A DNA stretch of 64,000 nucleotides from Diphasiastrum complanatum (Eukaryota; Streptophyta; Lycopodiopsida; Lycopodiales; Lycopodiaceae). The DNA lies in NCBI GenBank assembly GCA_029204225.1, contig MU831904.1:1-64000 (forward strand), given 5' to 3'. Shown here one piece after another: positions 1-11,525 of the stretch. The notes beneath the pieces are model-generated. The model was not told the DNA's origin. It saw only the letters and a program-made list of their open reading frames with translations, and did not search any database. The stretch's first letter is position 1; the number at the start of each line of letters is the position of its first letter. The translations under genes were made by a program, and so were the position numbers.

Positions 1-382
1 GATCTTGACTCAATTACATGCTGAAAATTTCAAATTTACTTCTTAAATGAAGATACATGTGTTTTGGACACATTTCTTGCTGAAATTTCTCTATTGGTGA
101 GCTTGGAGTAGGGTGCTACCATCAGCTCTATATGCACATAGTGTGCACTCTTTTCAACCACAAATTTTTGGTTTTGGTTTTGGTTTCATTCGAAGTCTAC
201 CTATTTGTGAGCATTCTGTTTTTTGTGCAAAAATCAGCCACCTATTTCATAACTTGAGCAAATTGCATGTGGAGTATTGCAATCTATTGTGCTCATAATT
301 TCAGCTTTGAGGTTGCTGCCCTTTGAGTAGATTTTGTCTTGGAAAGTCTATTTCCTACCTACTACAAGCTGATTTTTCTGTT
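1..382 (+). other. Leader of copia element A
   Basis: This AT-rich stretch lies directly upstream of the gag start of element A, so it is probably the untranslated leader of that element. No Met-tRNA primer site and no LTR end can be found in it, so the 5' LTR of A must lie before the window or has been lost. The 61-codon frame at 113-298 has no recognisable similarity and is not called. Confidence 0.45.
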
Positions 383-2262
383 ATGGCTAAAGAATCAGAG
401 TCTATTGGTTCTTTATTAAATGAAAATAGGCTGGATGGCACAAACTATTCCTTGTGGTGCTACATGATAAAGAATCTTCTGATTGCTAAAGGTTTGTGGA
501 AAGAAGTTAATGGGTGACGAAGAGAGGCCGCCTACCTTGGAACCTGATTACATAATCTAGAATAACTACTTCATCATCTACGGAGGTGTCTTCTGATGAG
601 CAAAAGAAGTGGGATCGACGAGATGCACAAGCACATTCCGTTATTGCATTATCAGTGAAGAGATCTATCCTTCCTCATATTAGATCATGCAAGACTTCCA
701 AAAGTGCTTGGGAGACTCTTGCAAGATGTTTCAAGTAAAGAATGCGGCAAAAGTGGTATATCTTCGAAATCAACCTTTCCTATCTTGAAGATGCAAGAGG
801 TGATCTGCTTACAAACCACTTCACGAAGATCCAAGGACCTTTGAGAGGAGCTTATTAGTATTGATGAGGTGATTGAGAACTCACAATTTGTATCTATTAC
901 TCTCAACTCTCTTCCTAATTCTTACCTTCCATTTGTGTCATCATTGAGCATTTCTCTTAGGGGATAGCAAATCTCCTTCGACGAACTTGTTGGCTTACTT
1001 CTTCAAGAAGAGCAAACAAAAATCAACTTTGGTGAACAAGAAGATCAAGCTTTCTTTGCAAAAGGCAAAGGCAAAGGCAAGTGGAAAGGGAAGCCTTCTT
1101 TTAAAACTTCCAAAGATGATCAAAATTCTAAGGAAGCTCAAGATCAAGACTCCAAGAAGAAGGGTAAGTGCCACTATTGCAAGAAGTTTGGACATCACAT
1201 CAAAGAATGTAGGAAGAGGCTTGCAAAGGAAAAAGAGAAAGGTAACGATACAAGTACAACAATCATTACTTTGGAACAACAATTTGGAAAGGAGGATAAT
1301 CTTTTCAATAATGATTATGCTTTTGTCACTAATAATCTCATCTCTCCTAAAGATGAGATTTCTGCCACTTCAAATCTTGCTGGTTTTTCAGCAGAAAACA
1401 GCTCATCTTCAGCTTTACAAGTTTTTGTTTTTTCATCTATTGATTGGGTGATTGATAGCGGTGCTACATGCCATATGACTTATCACAAAGAGGTTTTCAC
1501 AAAGCTTGTGAAAGTGCATGATGGAAGCAAAGTTCAAAGTGTTGATAACACCTCTTATCATATCAAAGGTATTGGAGTGATCCCCATTATCTTACGCAAC
1601 GGTGAGGAGAAGTACATTCGTAATGTACTTTATGTTCCAAAAATAAAAAAAGAATCTCATTTCGGTCTCTACAATTATGAACCAAGGATTGGTTGTGGAA
1701 ATCAAAGAAGACAAATGTCTTATCAAAGGCCCAAAGAGATCTCTTATGATCATTGCTTCGGGAACATTACATGGTGGATTGTTCCTTATGGATACCTATG
1801 AGCGAAGAGCTTCATCATCTTTTTGTCTTGTTGCATCAAGTTCACATTCTTTGGAGTTGGCTGAATTATGGCATGCTAGGTTTGGACATCTCAACTTTGC
1901 TAGCTTGAAGATGTTGAAGAGATTCAATATGTTTGAAGACATTCGTAATATTGAGCATCCCGAAGGACATGTATGCGAAGGATGCATACTTGGAAAATTT
2001 CAAAGGCAAACCTTTCCAATTGATGGAGCTATTAGAGTTGATGGCAAATTTGATTTGGTTCATAGTGATGTATGTGGTCCAATGAAGACCGAATCCATTG
2101 GAAGGTGTAAGTACTTTGTTACTTTTATTGACGACCTTTCAAGATTTACATGGATTTATCCTATGAAGGCAAAATCTGAAGTTTTTCAACGCTTTAAGGA
2201 TTTTCTAGCAATGATAGAAAACCAGTTTGGGAACTCTTTGAAGATCTTACGTACCGACCAAG
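383..2262 (+). pseudogene. Copia element A, 5' part: gag, protease, start of integrase (broken)
   Basis: Gag starts at ATG 383 (MAKESESIGSLL, then NYSLWCYMIKN). The UBN2-type capsid region follows in shifted frames from about 596 to 990. A CCHC zinc knuckle sits at 1169-1210 with perfect CX2CX4HX4C spacing. The aspartic protease motif VIDSGATCHM is near 1448-1480. The GAG-pre-integrase motif LWHARFGHLN is near 1866-1895, and the integrase core follows (LVHSDVCGP, TFIDDLSRFTW). There are at least four frame breaks or stops. The integrase stops abruptly at KILRTD, where element B is inserted, and resumes at 8011. The family is Ty1/copia. Its product would have been a polyprotein cleaved inside a virus-like particle. 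The combination of gag, protease and integrase in this order is diagnostic; the element is dead. Confidence 0.9.
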
Positions 2263-3058
2263 TGTTAAAATTGAAAAACAATCCATATTGATTTCTTGGC
2301 TTGCTACAAATGTTGTACCATGCACGTATGTAGCTCATTCATGCAAAATGCCAAGTTTGGCCTACATAGAACTCGAGCTACATGGTTATGTATTATCTAG
2401 TTTGATAAATGCAACTTGCATATAGTTTGTAGACATAGAATTAGCATGATTATGCTTGTAGAAACTCGTGGCATCTCACATGCATTAATTGTAAGTGATC
2501 CATAGTGACATGCAAGGCATGCACAAAGTTTAATGGACACATTCATGATGATTTGGACATTTCCAGTTAGAACTAGTACACTTGTAAAAAGTTGGTAGAA
2601 TTTCATGCATGACAAGTGACAAATGTCACATAGACTCTAGATGTCACTTTAGATGTCATTTTGGAATGGATAGATATGGTTCTACCTCGAGCTACCTCAA
2701 TCTCCATAAATATGTGTTGCTCTCCACACAATCAATGATGAAAAACCAAAGTTTTGTAGCTATCTCATGCCATTTTGGATCTAAACAAATATTGCTTGTT
2801 ATCTCTCTAGCTCTCTCTCTCTCTAACTCGTGTTGAGGCTAATGCTCATACACTGAAATCTTGTATTTTTATTCATTCTTTGATTCATTGCTATTATATT
2901 ATGTTGATTAGCATGCTAGATTGTGGATTAGCCATTTCTTCTGAACTAGATTTTGTTGATCAATCTAGAATCAAGCTATAGTGCCAATCACAAAGCTTAA
3001 TTAAGATCAGTCACTCTTTGGACATTCCCCACACGTGTGAATTCTGGAAATTTTGTCA
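2263..3058 (+). repeat. 5' LTR of element B (796 bp)
   Basis: The repeat starts TGTTAAAATTG and ends TTTTGTCA immediately before the primer site. It recurs at 7405-8010, 19641-21115 and 23721-24507. A TATA-like ATAAATATG lies near 2706. A CT microsatellite near 2806-2824 varies in length between copies. The palindromic motif CACACGTGTG is close to the right end (3030-3039). It would have supplied promoter and polyadenylation signals. Confidence 0.92.
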
Positions 3059-3070
3059 TGGTATCAGAGC
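3059..3070 (+). promoter_or_regulatory. Primer binding site of element B
   Basis: TGGTATCAGAGC follows the LTR with no spacer. It is complementary to the 3' end of plant initiator methionine tRNA, the usual copia minus-strand primer. Confidence 0.9.
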
Positions 3071-3827
3071 CACATTAAGCTTTGCATGCTAACAACTCTG
3101 ATTGTACAAGAAACTGAGAGCTAAATCAAGCAAAAAAACAGTTTTGCACTTTTTCTAACCTTTCTCTGAAGTGTATTTGGATCAAATCGGACTTGAACTG
3201 AATTTTAAGACCTGAATTGAGGAAGTAAGGAATTATGGAATTTCGCACGTGTGAAAATCAGAGTTTTTCAGTCCCTTTGTTCTCCTTACTTATAGATCAA
3301 AAGATAGCAGTGTTATAGCTTGATGGAAAGCATTTGATCTGTACTTTCCATAGAAATTGAAATCAAATCAATTTGATGTGTTTAACAAGAGTTATAAGAT
3401 CTTAAGGAGGATAGGGATAGGTCCAAAATCCGAGTGACAGCATTTTGATTTGATTCAATTATACTTTGTTCTGAATCCATTGTTTTGAGCATCCAACACA
3501 AGAAATTGTAGATCAAGACTGAGTTTGAAGTATTTGAACGCCCTTTGAGCCTTCTGAGTGTCAATAGTGTTTTCTTTTGAAGCAGTTCACACATGCCAAA
3601 AGTAGAATTTTTACCAGCCAAAGTGTCTCAAACCACTTTTTGTGTCTGATCTAGAAAACTTGTCTTGTGAAATATTTGAGATTCATCTCAAATACAGTTG
3701 CAAGTGTTTCACATAGGAAGGTAGTTCAACCTTGAAAATACCTATAGTGAAGAGAGCAGCAACTCTAAGTATGATAGGAACAAGCTCAAATATATCTCAA
3801 TCCAATAACTAAGAAGTCTTCATTATA
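3071..3827 (+). other. Untranslated leader of element B
   Basis: This stretch of about 757 bases separates the primer site from the gag start. It is well conserved with 21128-21884 in element C. Small frames on the minus strand (3382-3621) are also present in C, but they are antisense to the leader and show no family signal. I see no gene here. Confidence 0.7.
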
Positions 3828-6800
3828 ATGGCATCTCAGGGAGGATATCTTCTAGAAGCCAGTGAAAGACTAAACACTTCTAATTACTCAATTTGGAAGT
3901 TAAGAATGGAGTCTATTTTGATTCTCCAGGATGTTATGGATATTGTGCTTGGTGTTGAGGAGGAGCCTCAAGCACAGGTTGAAATTCCTAAATATAAGAA
4001 GAGAGCTAGAATGGCTCTACATTTCATTGATGAATGTATCTAATGAAATTTTGAGAGAGATAGGATCTTGCACTACAGCCAAAGAAGCTTGGGATGCACT
4101 AAAGACCATTTATGAAGCAAAGAATACATCTAGAATACTCACTCTTAGGAATTAGATTTTTCAAAGTTTCCAAAGAAGTGAAGAGAGTGCATCTAACTAT
4201 GTTCTGAGAGTTAAAGATTTACATAGAGAGCTTTCCTGTGTTGGTGTTACCATCAACCAAGTTGGGCTAGTTCAAGTCATACTGAATGGCTTGAGAGATG
4301 ACTATGATAATCTTGTTTAGTCTTTTGCTATGAAGGAGGAGTTACCTAATCTAGAAACTCTCCAAGGAATTCTTATTTCTGAAGAATCTAGACAAAGCTA
4401 CAAACTCTCCAGGATGAACAAACTTGAACATGGTGGAAGTGACAAAGTCCTCTTTGTCAAAGACAAGCAGAAATGAAGGAGTAAGAAACAATTCTCTCAA
4501 GCATACAACAAAGACAAAGCCAAAGATCGAGATCAAGATGGTGAAGAGAATGAAACATCTCATCCCTCTAATTCAAAAACCAAGAAGAAGAAAGTGAAGT
4601 GCTTCTTCTATGGTAAAAAGGGGTAGTATGCCTCTAATTGCTTTAAGAAGAAAAACCAACTCAAGCAAGTTAATCTCTCCAAAGAGATTGAAGAAGATTA
4701 TGTTGCAAGTGATGGAGAAGGATCACTTATGGTGTCCAGTGTTTCTTCATCACCTTTCAAGAAAGATGGAGCTTGGTACATAGACAGTGGAGCCTCTTCA
4801 CATATGTGCTGTTCAAAGGAGTCACTTGACTCAATCTTACCTTTCAAAGGACTCAAGAGATCTATTTACATAGCTAATGATCATGAGTGTCCAATAGAAG
4901 GAATTGGCAACATTCCATTGAAACTTGCTTCTTCAAAAGTTCTTGCACTTTCTAATGTTCTTTTCATTCCAAAACTTACAAAGAACTTAATTAGTGTGGG
5001 AAAGTTGGTTGATAATGGTTGTGATGTAAAGTTCAACTCCAATACTTGTTTTATCAAGAGAAAAGATGAGATCCTTGCTGATGGAACTAGATGTGGTGGA
5101 ATTTTAAGTTGAATTCTTATGAGAATGCAAACTTTTGTGAAGCTGCTTTGTTATCTAAGGAGGAGCTGTGGCATAGAAGGTTGGGACATCCTAACTTTAC
5201 ATCTATGTCTTCTATGGTTAAGAAGGAGAAGGCTATTGGTCTTCCAAAATCTCTTTATAAAGATTTCAAGCCTTGTGAGGCTTGTGCCATTGCAAAGTCA
5301 CACAAAAAGCCATATCAAAAGTCTTTTATAAAGACTACTTATCCATTGGAACTCATACATTTAGATGTACAGTTTTCCTCTTCTAAAAGTATTGGTGGTG
5401 CAACATGTTTTGTCACCTTTATTGATGACTTTACTAGATACACTTGGTTGTATCTACTTTCTTCAAAGGCTATGGTTTTGATCACTTCCTTATCTTCAAA
5501 GCTTATGTAGAAAAACAATTTTCTTGCAAAGTTAAAGCTTTAAGATGCGATGGAGGAGGTGAATATATCTCCAACAAGTTTCATAATTATTGTGAAGGTG
5601 AAGGAATAAAGAGAGAATTTTCTTGTGCCTATTCTCCATCCCAAAATGGAGTAGCTGAGAGGAAAAATAGATCTTTATGTGAATGTGCTAAAGCAATTCG
5701 AGTAGCAGCTTCTTTGCCTATTGAATATTGGGGTGAAGCTATAAATTGTGCAAACTATTTGTGCAATAGATTACCTCACAATGCTTTTGCTGGAAAAACA
5801 CCTTTTGAAGTCTTGTTTCAGAAAAACCTAAGGTAGATCACCTTAGAGTTTTTGGTTGTACTTGCTTTGTTAATATGCCCTTGGAAACAAGGAAAAGAGA
5901 TGATCCTAATTATGTTAAAGGGATCATGGTTGGATATGCTTCCAACAAGAAAGCTTACATGATCTATGTTCCCTCTACCTCAACTACAATTGAGAGTAGA
6001 GATGTGATATTCCATGAAGATCAAAAATACATTCTTGAGAAGGCCGCATTCAAAGATTCTCACAAAGATACTCCAATTATCACCCTTGAAGATCATCATT
6101 GAGAGATGGGGCCGAGATTTGAGGAGGAGTCACCTTGAATTTTTTCACCAAGGAGATCTCAAAGAGAAAGATCCGAACCTAGAAGGCTTACCTATGAAGA
6201 TAGAGGAAAGCAAGTGGAGATCAACTCCACTAATTGTGCCTATTTTATTTCTCATGAGGAGCCGAAGGATGTATATGATGCTATCAAATCAAAGGAATGG
6301 TACCTTGCCATGAAGGAAGAATATGATGCTTTGATGGCCAATAATACATGGGAGCTTGTGGATCTTCCATCCAACAAGCATACCATTGGTTGCAAATGGG
6401 TTTTTTGAGTCAAGTATAATCAAGATGGAACAATCAACAAGTACAAGGCTAGGCTTTGTGCTAAAGGCTTTGCTCAAGTATATGGACTTGATTATGAGGA
6501 GACCTTTGTCCAAGTTGCAAAGATGGTGTCAATTAGAATCATAATTTCTTTTGCTTGTTTTTTCAATTGGCAAATTCTTCAACTAGATGTTTCTAATGCA
6601 TTTCTAAATGGCTATCTAGAAGAAGAGATCTATATGGATCAACCTATTGGGTTCATCCATGATGAGGGAAAAGTTTGCTTGCTCTTCAAAAGTTTATATG
6701 GATTAAAGCAAGCTCCAAGGTCATGGTATTCTCGACTTAACACCTTTCTTGAGTCACTAGGATTTAATTTTAGTAACTATGATCCTTCCTTATATGTCAA

Positions 6801-7387
6801 GGCTTTTGATAAAGATATTGTCATCCTTCTTGTTTATGTTGATGATATCATTCTGACAGGAAGTTATCAAGTTAGTTGAGGAAACCAAGATTGCACTTGG
6901 AAAAGAGTTCAAGATGCAAGATCTTGGAAAAATTCACTATATTCTAGGATTAGAGATTGACTTTCTTAAAGATAAAATTTTTGTATGTCAATCTAAGTAT
7001 GCTCTTTCAATGTTAAAAAAGTTCAATATGTTGAATTGTAAGAGTATGGAAACACCTATGGAGCAAAATGTAAAGGACTCTAACAAAGGTGATGAAAGAT
7101 CCTTCGAGGACATCAAAATGGAAGAAAATATACCTATGATCATGTGTGACAACATTTCAGCTCAAGCCCTTGCCAACAACGCAATATTCCATGTAAGGAG
7201 CAAGCATATCGAAGTTGCACATCACTTCGTGAGAGAGAAGCTCATTGGAGGTGAAATCAAATTGGAGCACATCGACACATCATCTTGCATTGCAGATATG
7301 ATCACCAAACCTTTGAGCAAAAGTTCCTTCAACAAGCATAGAGCCAACCTTGGAGTTATACCAAGATCCATGTTAAAATCAATATAG
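3828..7387 (+). pseudogene. Gag-pol of copia element B (broken)
   Basis: Domains in order: gag from ATG 3828 (MASQGGYLLEASERL), with a frame break near 4030 caused by two bases missing relative to element C; a decayed zinc knuckle near 4600-4650 with an in-frame stop; protease (YIDSGASSHM, about 4777-4806); integrase zinc segment (LWHRRLGHPN) and core to about 5830, with a frameshift near 5450; a post-integrase linker; and reverse transcriptase at 6214-6880 (QLDVSNAFLNG, YGLKQAPRSW, YVDDIILTG). RNase H is mostly deleted: the sequence jumps near 7120 from the end of RT to the last third of RNase H (IMCDNISAQALANN, ADMITKPL). It ends at TAG 7385-7387. At least six disabling lesions are visible. 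The polyprotein would have been cleaved by its own protease and acted in cytoplasmic particles. Confidence 0.92.
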
Positions 7388-7390
7388 ATC

Positions 7391-7404
7391 ATTTTTAGGA
7401 GGAG
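7391..7404 (+). promoter_or_regulatory. Polypurine tract of element B
   Basis: ATTTTTAGGAGGAG abuts the 3' LTR. Such tracts prime plus-strand DNA synthesis. The same sequence precedes the 3' LTR of element C at 23707-23720. Confidence 0.85.
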
Positions 7405-8010
7405 TGTTAAAATTGAAAAACAATCCATATTGATTTCTTGGCTTGCTACAGATGTTGTACCATGCAAGTATGTACTACATAGAACTCGAGCTACATGGTT
7501 ATGTATTATCTAGTTTGATAAATGCAACTTGCATATAGTTTGTAGACATAGAATTAGCATGATTATGCTTGTAGAAACTCGTGGCATCTCACATGCATTA
7601 ATTGTAAGTGATCCATAGTGACATGCAGGACATGCACAAAGTTTAATGGACACATGCATGATGATTTGGACATTTCTAGTTAGAACTAGTACACTGGTAA
7701 AAATTTGGTAGAATTTCATGCATGACAAGTGACAAATGTCACATCGACTCTAGATGTCATTTTGGAATGGATAGATATGGTTCTACCTCAAGCTACCTCA
7801 ATCTCCATAAATATGTGTAGCTCTCCACACAATCAATGATGAAGAACCAAAGTTTTGTAGCTATCTCATGCCATTTTGGATCCAAACAAATATTGCTTGT
7901 TATCTCTCTAGCTTTTCTCTCTAACTCGTGTTGAGGCTAATGCTCATACACTGAAATCTTGTATTTTTATTTATTCTTTGATTCATTGCTATTATATTAT
8001 GTTGATTAGC
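7405..8010 (+). repeat. 3' LTR of element B, truncated
   Basis: The start TGTTAAAATTG matches the 5' LTR. About 30 bases present in the other copies (after CAAGTATGTA) are missing near 7472. The repeat stops after GTTGATTAGC, so 146 bases of the right end, including the ACACGTGT motif, are absent. The integrase of element A resumes at the next base. Confidence 0.9.
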
Positions 8011-9251
8011 GGGGAGGGGAATATCTAAAGAATTCGTTCGGTACATATCTTCAAAGCAAAGGTATCCATCATCAAATGACAACCCCTTACACACCTCAAC
8101 AAAATGGTGTTGCCGAAAGAAAGAATTGGACTATTATGGAGATGGCTCGATGCAGGCTCAAGGCAAAGGGCCTACCTCACAAGTTTTGGGCTGAAGCGGT
8201 TATAACGGCGATTTACATTAGTAATCGGTGTCCTAATAAAGCCTTGAAGGTATTAACTCCTTATGAAGTTTGGTATGGTAAGAAGCCTACTGTTTCTCAC
8301 TTACGCATCTTTGGTTGCACGACTTATGCTTTCATTCCCGATAAGTTAAGGACCAAGCTTGATGATAAAGGAGTTAAATGCATATTTGTTGGCTATAGTA
8401 GTGAAAGCAAGGGCTATAGGTTGTTCAATATGGATACTAATAAAATCATAGTAAGTCGTGATGTTCATTTTGATGAAAAGACCTCCTATGATGTTGCGCC
8501 CACTCATGTCATGAAAGGGGACTTCCCCCATGATGCATATGTTGAAATATTTCCAGATTTGGTTTTGCCATCTAACCATGAAGAGAAGGGACTGTCATCT
8601 ACTTCTAGTGGACAGCCCACTACTCCTTCAATTTTGCAGCCCATAGTTTATCAAGAAGAACCTATTTATGGTGAAGAGCAGCCTATTGAAGACATTGGAC
8701 ATCAAGGTCCAAGTTCGGAAAACATTGGACAACAAGATCCAAGTTCGGAACACTTTGGACAACAAAGTGTCGACAAAGGTAAGGTTGTTGGACAGCCCAA
8801 ACTAGTCCCTAAATGGTTGTTACAGACTTTGCAGGACAGCAAAGTGGATCATTTCTTTTCTACTGAATCAGTAGAATTTGCTGATTTTTTTGATTTTGCT
8901 CTTATTTCTATTGAGGATGGTGCAGTAGAACCTATTTTTTATGAGCAGGCTAGAGGAGTAAAATGTTGGGAGGATGCAATGCAAGAGGAGTACAACTTAC
9001 TTATGAAGAACCACACTTGGGTTCTTGTTGATCTTCATGTTTTAACAAAGGCTAAAAATTTCGAGCACTCTTTGGAACCTTTTTGTACTAATCAAGGAGG
9101 GAGTCAACATGTGTCAATTAGTACTTTTGTTCAAAGTGTTAAGAGCAAGAAAATTTTTCATTACTTGAAGAATCTTCTATGTCATCCCATGCCTCTTCGA
9201 GGGACAACTTTGATGACGCCATCGTTGATGCATCTCTTGATAGTTTGCTAA
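8011..9251 (+). pseudogene. Copia element A, 3' part: integrase C-terminus, linker, start of RT
   Basis: The frame resumes with GEYLKNSFGTYLQSKGIHHQ and the integrase glutamate region TPQQNGVAERKN (8097-8132). It continues through KKPTVSHLRIFGC and the GYSSESKGYRLFN module, which is the standard C-terminus of copia integrases. The acidic linker contains a 10-residue repeat of the type GQQDPSSEH (8692-8765). The N-terminus of RT is recognisable (CWEDAMQEEY, NHTWVLVDL, about 8963-9035), but RT then ends: the next 70 codons have no copia similarity. The 391-codon frame 8076-9251 is intact. The catalytic YVDD part of RT is absent, so this copy could not have replicated alone. Confidence 0.85.
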
Positions 9252-9949
9252 GTTTATATGATGAAGACATTGGACAGTAGGTTCAGTCATCTTCTTTTGG
9301 TCATTTACAGCCCATTTTACATCATGCGCAGTCCATTATGCTTTGGGAACAGCCTGCGGAAGATTATGGACAACATGGTCCATGTTGGGAACACTTTGGA
9401 CAGCAAAGTGTTGAACAACCCATAACAGTTCCTTGTCGGCTATTGGAGACTTTGTAGGGCAGCAAAGAAATATCTTACTACGAAAGGAAGACACATGCCT
9501 CTTTAAAATCAATACCTCGTGCTGATTTTTTTGGTTCTACACTTACTCTTCATCATGATGTTGGCACATCGCCTATTCTATGTGAGCAAGTCATTGATGG
9601 TAAGGTTCGGGAGGATGTGATGCCAAAAGAGTTTGGTACTCTTTTTTATTGTCCTTATGGTAAGAAGTATTTTCGAATGATGTGGGAGCCTATGATGGAT
9701 TACAAGTCCATGTTTCGACTTATTGCCGAGTTTATGTTGGTTCCCTAGCTCCGATGGAGCATGCAAATCCTCACCCTTCGACTTGATGCTTCATTATTAC
9801 GCATTCTTTTCCTTTTATATGTTGGACATGATTTGGGATGAGATTTCGACTACTTTGGTGCGAAGTTTATTTGGCGACATGAAGTTTGGACAACAAGTTG
9901 CATTTTTCTCTTTCGAGAAGTTACTTCATGTTATGTTATGCATTTCCAT
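9252..9949 (+). pseudogene. Element A: diverged second copy of the linker/RT-start segment, then unknown sequence
   Basis: The stretch from about 9260 to 9640 repeats the layout of 8640-9000: QPI near the start, then EDYGQHGPCWEHFGQQS, a conserved TVPCRLLETL segment, and a DVMPKEFGTLF end that matches the DAMQEEYNLL of RT. It is therefore a diverged internal duplication. After it, about 300 bases up to the polypurine tract do not resemble RT or RNase H. Two stop codons interrupt the frame. Confidence 0.6.
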
Positions 9950-9959
9950 TTAAGGAGGG
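9950..9959 (+). promoter_or_regulatory. Polypurine tract of element A
   Basis: TTAAGGAGGG lies directly before the TGTTGGAATG start of the 3' LTR, the usual plus-strand primer position in copia elements. Confidence 0.75.
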
Positions 9960-10810
9960 TGTTGGAATGTAAATGGAATTGCTTACATTACCATAGGTTA
10001 CTTTGACCCAAAAGGTCGAGAGTTGTGTAACCATGGTCATTTATTATATTAGGCCTACTAAACTTAGAGTTAGCTATTCAAGGACTATTTTTAGTATGTC
10101 ATTGGATAAAAATTATTGTTAGTGTGCAATGATTGTGCAAAATAAATGGGAATATGTCATGCAAGAAAAACAAGACTCTTGCATCCAAATTGCTAATAAA
10201 ATAGCAATATCATATAATAATGTCTTGATGTCATGAAATTATTTTAAAAAACTTGAGACAAATATCTTTTTGCTCAACATTTAAGTCAACTACATGCAAA
10301 GCTATGTGTACGAGAAAGCATGATGAATACACATATTGCGATACATGTTTAGCCCAAGCACACGTAAGAGAATGTAATACATGTGCTTGCATGCAAAATG
10401 TCGTAGCATGCTTATCAGTTAAATCAGATAAAATGCGTATAATAGGTTGTCAAACCCCAAAGAGATATATTTCTTCAGATAATTGCAATAAATAGTGCTC
10501 TTTATTTGGTGATTACATAACTTGGTTGTCGATAGACATTATCTTATAATTGGCGGCAAGTATCACCAATGTTTGTGTGGTACTCTTCTCAATAAATAGT
10601 TAATGATGGTTGATCAGACAAACTCTTATCAAATAGAGTTGTTTATATCGAAGTAAAACTTTAGACTTGTCTGCCAATTTGATTGTATCGAACTGTGCTT
10701 CTAATTCAGTTTGTCAGACAAGGCAAACGGTTACTGGAATAGTAGATTAGACAGAGTTGTTTCTCTCACTAAGTCTCATAGTAAGAGGCTGCTACTAGTG
10801 TATGCATACA
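9960..10810 (+). repeat. 3' LTR of element A (right end uncertain)
   Basis: It begins TGTTGGAATGTAAATGG after the polypurine tract, a typical copia LTR start. The sequence is AT-rich and non-coding, with TATAT near 10647. A plausible end is GCATACA at 10810, before recognisable kinase-like sequence, but no second copy is present to confirm it. The cysteine-rich 80-codon frame at 10253-10495 has no family similarity and is not called. Confidence 0.55.
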
Positions 10811-10837
10811 TGTAGAATCGAAGCTTGTAGAAAGCTC

Positions 10838-10985
10838 TGTTTGATGAGGACAATCATGTCACTCTTGACTGGAGGACAAGGTTCAAGATTATTTTGGATG
10901 TGGTATAATCCTTTGCATTTTTGCACTTGAATTGCGATTCTTTGATCATGTGAAGCTGAGCAATATCCTTTTGGTGGTGGAAGCA
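10838..10985 (+). pseudogene. Receptor-like protein kinase fragment
   Basis: Translation from 10838 gives LFDEDNHVTLDWRTRFKII, a stop, then FAFLHLNCDSLI, and after a frameshift HVKLSNILL. This matches the order of a plant receptor-like kinase catalytic domain: the LDW..R..I segment of helix E, the LH..C segment and the catalytic loop HRDVKxSNILL, in which the aspartate is lost. Only about 50 codons remain, with one stop and one frameshift. It is the only scrap here that recalls a known host gene family. It may have been dragged in by a transposon or be left from a decayed gene. The identification rests on motif order and needs a protein search. Confidence 0.5.
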
Positions 10986-11525
10986 AGATGCAGAAGATAA
11001 ATTATACGATATCCCAACTGAAGCGAAAGCCACTACCCCAATGCATCATTTCTTGTTGTTTGATCAACACTAGCGTTCTCAGTTTCAAGAAAAATCACCT
11101 CCTTTGCCAACAAATAAATGACTGCTACCTGTCTTATTCTGACTATAGGCCAGCGAGAATAATGCCAAAACTATTATGAAAAGTCATTATCCAAAAGCAT
11201 TAATGATTTGTGGATTTCTAACTGTCCCTCAATGAATCAATGTACATTTCTAACTGAATCATTTTACATATATTTTTCTAATCCACAATTCGTTATAAGT
11301 ACTCCTAATTTTTTAGTAAAAACTATGAAAATGAACGATCTCATATAAGGAAACTTAAATCAAATTAAGAACGGCAAGCAGTCACTAAAATCATGCCTTA
11401 AAATACTGAAAACAATGTTGGAAGCCAACGAATTTATCTTAGAAATTGGCACTAATCCCTTTCATTGCCTGGATAGGAACTACCAAGCTATGTCTTTTGA
11501 AAAATTGATAAGCCATTCCACATAG
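10986..11525 (+). other. Unassigned AT-rich DNA
   Basis: I see no coding similarity, LTR end or tandem repeat in these 540 bases. The short frame at 10988-11179 shows no family signal. Confidence 0.4.

Larger units (their letters stand above)
2263..8010 (+). mobile_element. Copia element B, inserted in the integrase of element A
   Basis: The element is a nearly full-length copia insertion: 5' LTR (2263-3058), primer site, leader, broken gag-pol, polypurine tract and a 3' LTR cut short at 8010. The sequence of A stops at 2262 within the integrase and continues in the right order at 8011, which proves nesting. The last 146 bases of the 3' LTR and its target duplication are missing, so the right end was lost by a deletion after insertion. 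Element C at 19641-24507 belongs to the same family (near-identical LTRs, leader and gag). B is dead because of many stops and frameshifts, but it retains a reverse transcriptase with YVDD. Confidence 0.92.

Noticed and set aside
7222-7467. Minus-strand frame recurring at 23538-23783, and similar recurring antisense frames (2397-2615, 7510-7728, 23855-24073)
   Set aside because: They recur only because the LTR and RNase H DNA recur; they are antisense shadows.
10253-10495. Cysteine-rich 80-codon frame, possibly a small secreted peptide
   Set aside because: It lies wholly in the LTR of element A, has no signal peptide, and Cys spacing matches no known peptide family.
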